Shown here: piece by piece, positions 61,026-64,000 of the stretch
Position numbering within the stretch: the stretch's first letter is position 1
Layout: each line of letters starts with the position of its first letter
Assembly (NCBI GenBank): GCA_037974335.1
Contig: CM075761.1
Span: 11,337,790 to 11,401,789 of the forward strand
From: Prionace glauca
Taxonomy: Eukaryota > Chordata > Chondrichthyes > Carcharhiniformes > Carcharhinidae
DNA length: 64,000 nucleotides
Direction: 5' to 3'
Program-made: the position numbers and the translations under genes
Notes under the pieces: model-generated
The model's input: only the letters and a program-made list of their open reading frames with translations
Databases searched by the model: none
What the model was told of the DNA's origin: nothing

Positions 61026-61036
61026 AATCATATATC

Positions 61037-62092
61037 AGATAGGAGACAGAGGGTGGTGGTTGATGGTAAATATTCATCAAGGAGTTCGGTTACGAGTGGT
61101 GTGCCTCAGGGATCTGTTTTGGGGCCATTGCTGTTTGTGATCTTTATTAATGATCTGGATGAGGGTATAGTTGGGTGGATTAGTAAATTTGCTGATGACA
61201 CCAAAGTAGGAGGTGTGGTAGAATGTGAGGAAGGGTATCATAGTCTGCAGGGAGACTTAGATAGGTTGCAGAGCTGGGCCGAGAGGTGGCGGATGGAATT
61301 TAATGTGGAGAAGTGTGAAGTAATTCACTTCGGTAGGAGCAACAGATGTGTCGAGTATACGGCTAACGGGAGGACTTTGAATAGTGTGGATGAACAGAGG
61401 GATCTAGGTGTATGTGTACATAGATCCCTGAAAGTTGGGAATCAAGTAGATAAGGTTGTTAAGAAGGCGTACGGTGTCTTGGCGTTTATTGGTAGGGGGA
61501 TTGAATTTAAGAGTCGCAGCGTCATGTTGCAACTGTACACTACTCTGGTACGGCCGCACTTGGAGTACTGTGTGCAGTTCTGGTCCCCACATTACAGGAA
61601 GGATGTGGAGGCTTTGGAGAGGGTGCAGAGGAGGTTTACTAGAATGTTGCCTGGTATGGTGGGGAGGTCCTATGAGGAGAGACTGAGGGATTTGGGGTTG
61701 TTTTCGTTGGAAAGAAGGCGGCTAAGAGGGGATCTTATTGTAACATATAAGATGATGAGAGGTTTAGATAGGGTGGACAGTGATAGCCTTTTTCCTCGGA
61801 TCGAGAAAGTTAGCACGAGGGGGCATGGCTTTAAATTAAGGAGGGGTAGCTACAAGACGGATGTCAGGGGTAGGTTCTTTACCCAGCGGGTGGTGAGGGA
61901 TTGGAATGCCCTGCCTCCTGCAGTTGTAAATGCTCCTAGTTTGGGGGAGTTTAAGAGATCTGTAGATAGGTTTATGGATGAAAAGGGTTTGGTATAGGCT
62001 AGTGGGTCATTGTTTTTGTAACTGGTCGGCGCAACATCGTGGGCCGAAGGGCCTGTTCTGTGCTGTAAATGTTCTATGTTCTATGTTCCAAT
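61037..62092 (+). mobile_element. CR1-B LINE, 5' truncated
   Basis: Starts at GGAGACAGAGGGTGGTGGTT and ends TGTAAATGTTCTATGTTCTA. Confidence 0.92.
61053..61997 (+). CDS. CR1-B RT C-terminal frame, open
   Basis: 314 residues: [46 protein letters not shown] and the complete C terminus VDRFMDEKGLV. Open to the natural stop, catalytic Asp pair present. Confidence 0.87.
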   Translation: MVVDGKYSSRSSVTSGVPQGSVLGPLLFVIFINDLDEGIVGWISKFADDTKVGGVVECEEGYHSLQGDLDRLQSWAERWRMEFNVEKCEVIHFGRSNRCVEYTANGRTLNSVDEQRDLGVCVHRSLKVGNQVDKVVKKAYGVLAFIGRGIEFKSRSVMLQLYTTLVRPHLEYCVQFWSPHYRKDVEALERVQRRFTRMLPGMVGRSYEERLRDLGLFSLERRRLRGDLIVTYKMMRGLDRVDSDSLFPRIEKVSTRGHGFKLRRGSYKTDVRGRFFTQRVVRDWNALPPAVVNAPSLGEFKRSVDRFMDEKGLV

Positions 62093-63060
62093 TGGCTCCT
62101 TTTCCAGTTGGAGGTCTGTCACCAGTGGGGTGCCGCAGGGCTCTGTACTAGGACCTCTATTATTTGTAGTATATATTAATGACTTGGAAGAGGGGGTAGG
62201 TGGTGTGATCAGCAAATTTGCTGATGACACTAAGATGGTTGGATTGGCGGGTACTGAGGAGCAGTGCCTGGCAATGCAACAGGACATAGACAGGCTGGTA
62301 GATTGGGCAGATAGATGGCAAATGGAATTTAATCCGGAGAAATGCGAGGTGATGCACTTTGGCCGGAATAATGTGGAAGGGAGTTATATGATAAAAGGTA
62401 GAACTATCCGGAGTATAGATACGCAGAGAGACCTGGGGGTGCAGGAACACAAGTCCCTGAAGGTGTCGGTGCAGGTGCAGAATGTGATGAGGAAAGCGTA
62501 TGGCATGTTAGCCTTCAGAGGAAGGGGTATAGAATATAAGAGTAGGAGTCTGATGTTGCAGTTGTATAGAACGTTGGTTAGGCCTCACCTGGAGTACTGC
62601 GTCCAGTTCTGGTCGCCGTACTACCGGAAGGATGTATAGATCCTGGAGAGAGTGCAGAGGAGATTTACCAGGATGTTGCCTGGTATGGAAGGGCTGTCTT
62701 CCGAGGAAAGATTGAACGCACTTGGGCTGTTTTCCCTTGAGAGACGTCGGCTGAGGGGGGATCTAATAGAGGTTTATAAAATTATGAAGGGGATAGATAG
62801 AGTAAATGGTGGTAAGCTTTTTCCGCTATTAGAAATGGATAGAACGAGGGGTCACGGGCTTAGGGTGAGGGGGGCTAGATATAAGACTAATATTAGAGGG
62901 CAGTTTTTCACACAAAGGGTAGTGGGGATGTGGAATGCACTGCCGAGTAAGGTGGTGGAAGCAGGCACGCTAGGGTTGTTCAAGAGTCACTTGGACAGCC
63001 ACATGAGCGGTCTACATATAGGGGGATATAGCAGGCCTTACTAAGCATTGTAGGCTTGGG
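62093..63060 (+). mobile_element. CR1-D LINE, 5' truncated
   Basis: Directly follows the CR1-B tail. RT from [20 protein letters not shown] to the C terminus (SHMSGLHIGGYSRPY). The exact 3' end is not clear. Confidence 0.85.
62100..63044 (+). pseudogene. CR1-D RT C-terminal frame with one stop codon
   Basis: KFADDTKMVGLAGTEEQ and EFNPEKCEVMHFGRNN are intact. A TAG at 62637 (GATGTATAG; siblings read GAG) divides the frame, which then stays open to 63044. Confidence 0.85.
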
Positions 63061-63289
63061 GTTCAGTTTTAGCCTCAGGGATATAGAGTCTTTTAATAAT
63101 GAATTTTTTATCCACAGACATTTAAGTCCAGCAAGGGGCATGCGGGCGGCAGGTTGTGGTGGGCTGCTCTTGGATATTGCTTCGGGAGTTGCCTACTGCT
63201 TCATGTCGTTGGTGTGCGTAAACTGGACCATCTCGAGGGCATCATGACAGCTCAGAGGCTATCTCTGTTGCTGTGCGGACACATGGATT

Positions 63290-63556
63290 TGGGCCTGTGT
63301 CCGTGGGAGTTTGCGCGTTCTCCCCATGGCTGCGTGGGTTTCCTCCGGGTGCTCCGGTTTCCTCCTACATCCCAAAAATGTGCTTTTAGGCTGATCGATT
63401 GGGTAACAAATTGTCCCTATATTGGACCTCCCTGATCCTCACACATTAGGCATAGACTAAAATCATGAATAGGTCACTGACCATGGGACGGAACGCGGGC
63501 TCGTTGGGCCGAAGGGTCTTTTTCTCGTGCTGTGTTGTTCTTTGTTCTTTGTTCTT
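63290..63556 (+). mobile_element. SINE body joined to a TTCTTTG-type LINE tail
   Basis: TTTGCGCGTTCTCCCCATGG and GGTGCTCCGGTTTCCTCC (SINE) run to CGGGCTCGTTGGGCCGAAGG and TGTTGTTCTTTGTTCTTTG (LINE tail). Confidence 0.7.
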
Positions 63557-63900
63557 CTAATAGGACAAGAGAGGGTTCATACAGGGAGGGTGTCCAGAAC
63601 CAGTGGTCACAGACTGAGGACTCGGGGAAGGCCATTTAGGATAGTGATGAGGACACATTTCTTTACCCAAAGTGCGATAGACCTGCTGAACTCACTACCA
63701 CAGGAAATAGCTGATGCTAAAAACGTCGAATGCTTTCAAGAGATCGCTAGATATCGCACTTGGGGCGAATGCGATCAAATAATATGGGGAAAAAACGGGA
63801 TTAGGCTATTGAGTTGGAAACCAGTCATGATCGTTATGAATGGCGATAATAACGAAGGGCCAAATGGCCTCCTTCTGCTCCTATGTTTTTATGAATCCGA
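63557..63900 (+). mobile_element. CR1-J 3' end
   Basis: GGGAGGGTGTCCAGAACCAG, ACATTTCTTTACCCAAAGTG and GGCCAAATGGCCTCCTTCTG to CTATGTTTTTATGAAT. Confidence 0.8.
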
Positions 63901-64000
63901 GTAACGCTTTGTCAATAAGCACATAAGTAACTTTGAATCAAATGTATTTGTTCTGTCAGTTAAAATTGCTATTATTCGGTGTTATCTATTTAAATAAACC

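Overview
The window is vertebrate genomic DNA, most probably from a cartilaginous fish (shark). The evidence is multi-exon genes with GT-AG introns, an immunoglobulin-superfamily receptor of antigen-receptor-like design, and a very dense load of repeats that I associate with elasmobranchs: several CR1-like LINE families whose 3' ends carry the GGGCCGAAGGGCC hairpin, tRNA-headed SINEs, a LINE with an AATCAAATC tail, and Penelope-like elements. The species assignment is inference. I see no bacterial or plasmid feature.

Two host genes stand out, both on the + strand. (1) 9238-18471: six coding exons, all with good splice sites and compatible phases, give a 303-residue receptor: signal peptide, V domain ending in a J-like strand, C1 domain, one uncharged transmembrane helix and a short tail ending in one ITIM (TLYARL). 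This VJ-C1-TM-ITIM architecture, non-rearranging and presumably inhibitory, is the best candidate for a poorly described system here. (2) 39003-46439: a two-exon GPR139-like rhodopsin-family GPCR of 328 residues whose first exon encodes most of TM1 and is separated by a 6.45 kb intron full of nested repeats.

Layout: 1-6328 two minus-strand CR1 elements in a row, one nearly full length (ORF1 esterase, endonuclease, RT) and one with tandem 234-bp 5' monomers; 6329-9237 older repeat debris; 9238-19313 the Ig-type receptor with repeats in its introns, including a SINE-derived minisatellite; 19505-31485 mostly LINE and SINE copies, among them an almost complete CR1 RT at 24.8-26.9 kb; 31692-36838 a 33-bp minisatellite invaded by minus-strand CR1 copies; 37242-38495 another CR1; 39003-46790 the GPCR gene, whose intron holds a Penelope-like element with inverted terminal repeats; 46868-64000 repeats only, including one CR1 copy (54.1-54.3 kb) with a dense A-to-G cluster that looks like ADAR hyperediting fixed in the genome.

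Several CR1 copies retain long open RT frames (5750-3771, 33630-32428, 36836-35232, 37253-38407, 61053-61997), which suggests recent activity. Family letters (CR1-A, -B, -C and so on) are local labels of mine based on 3' tails, not database names.
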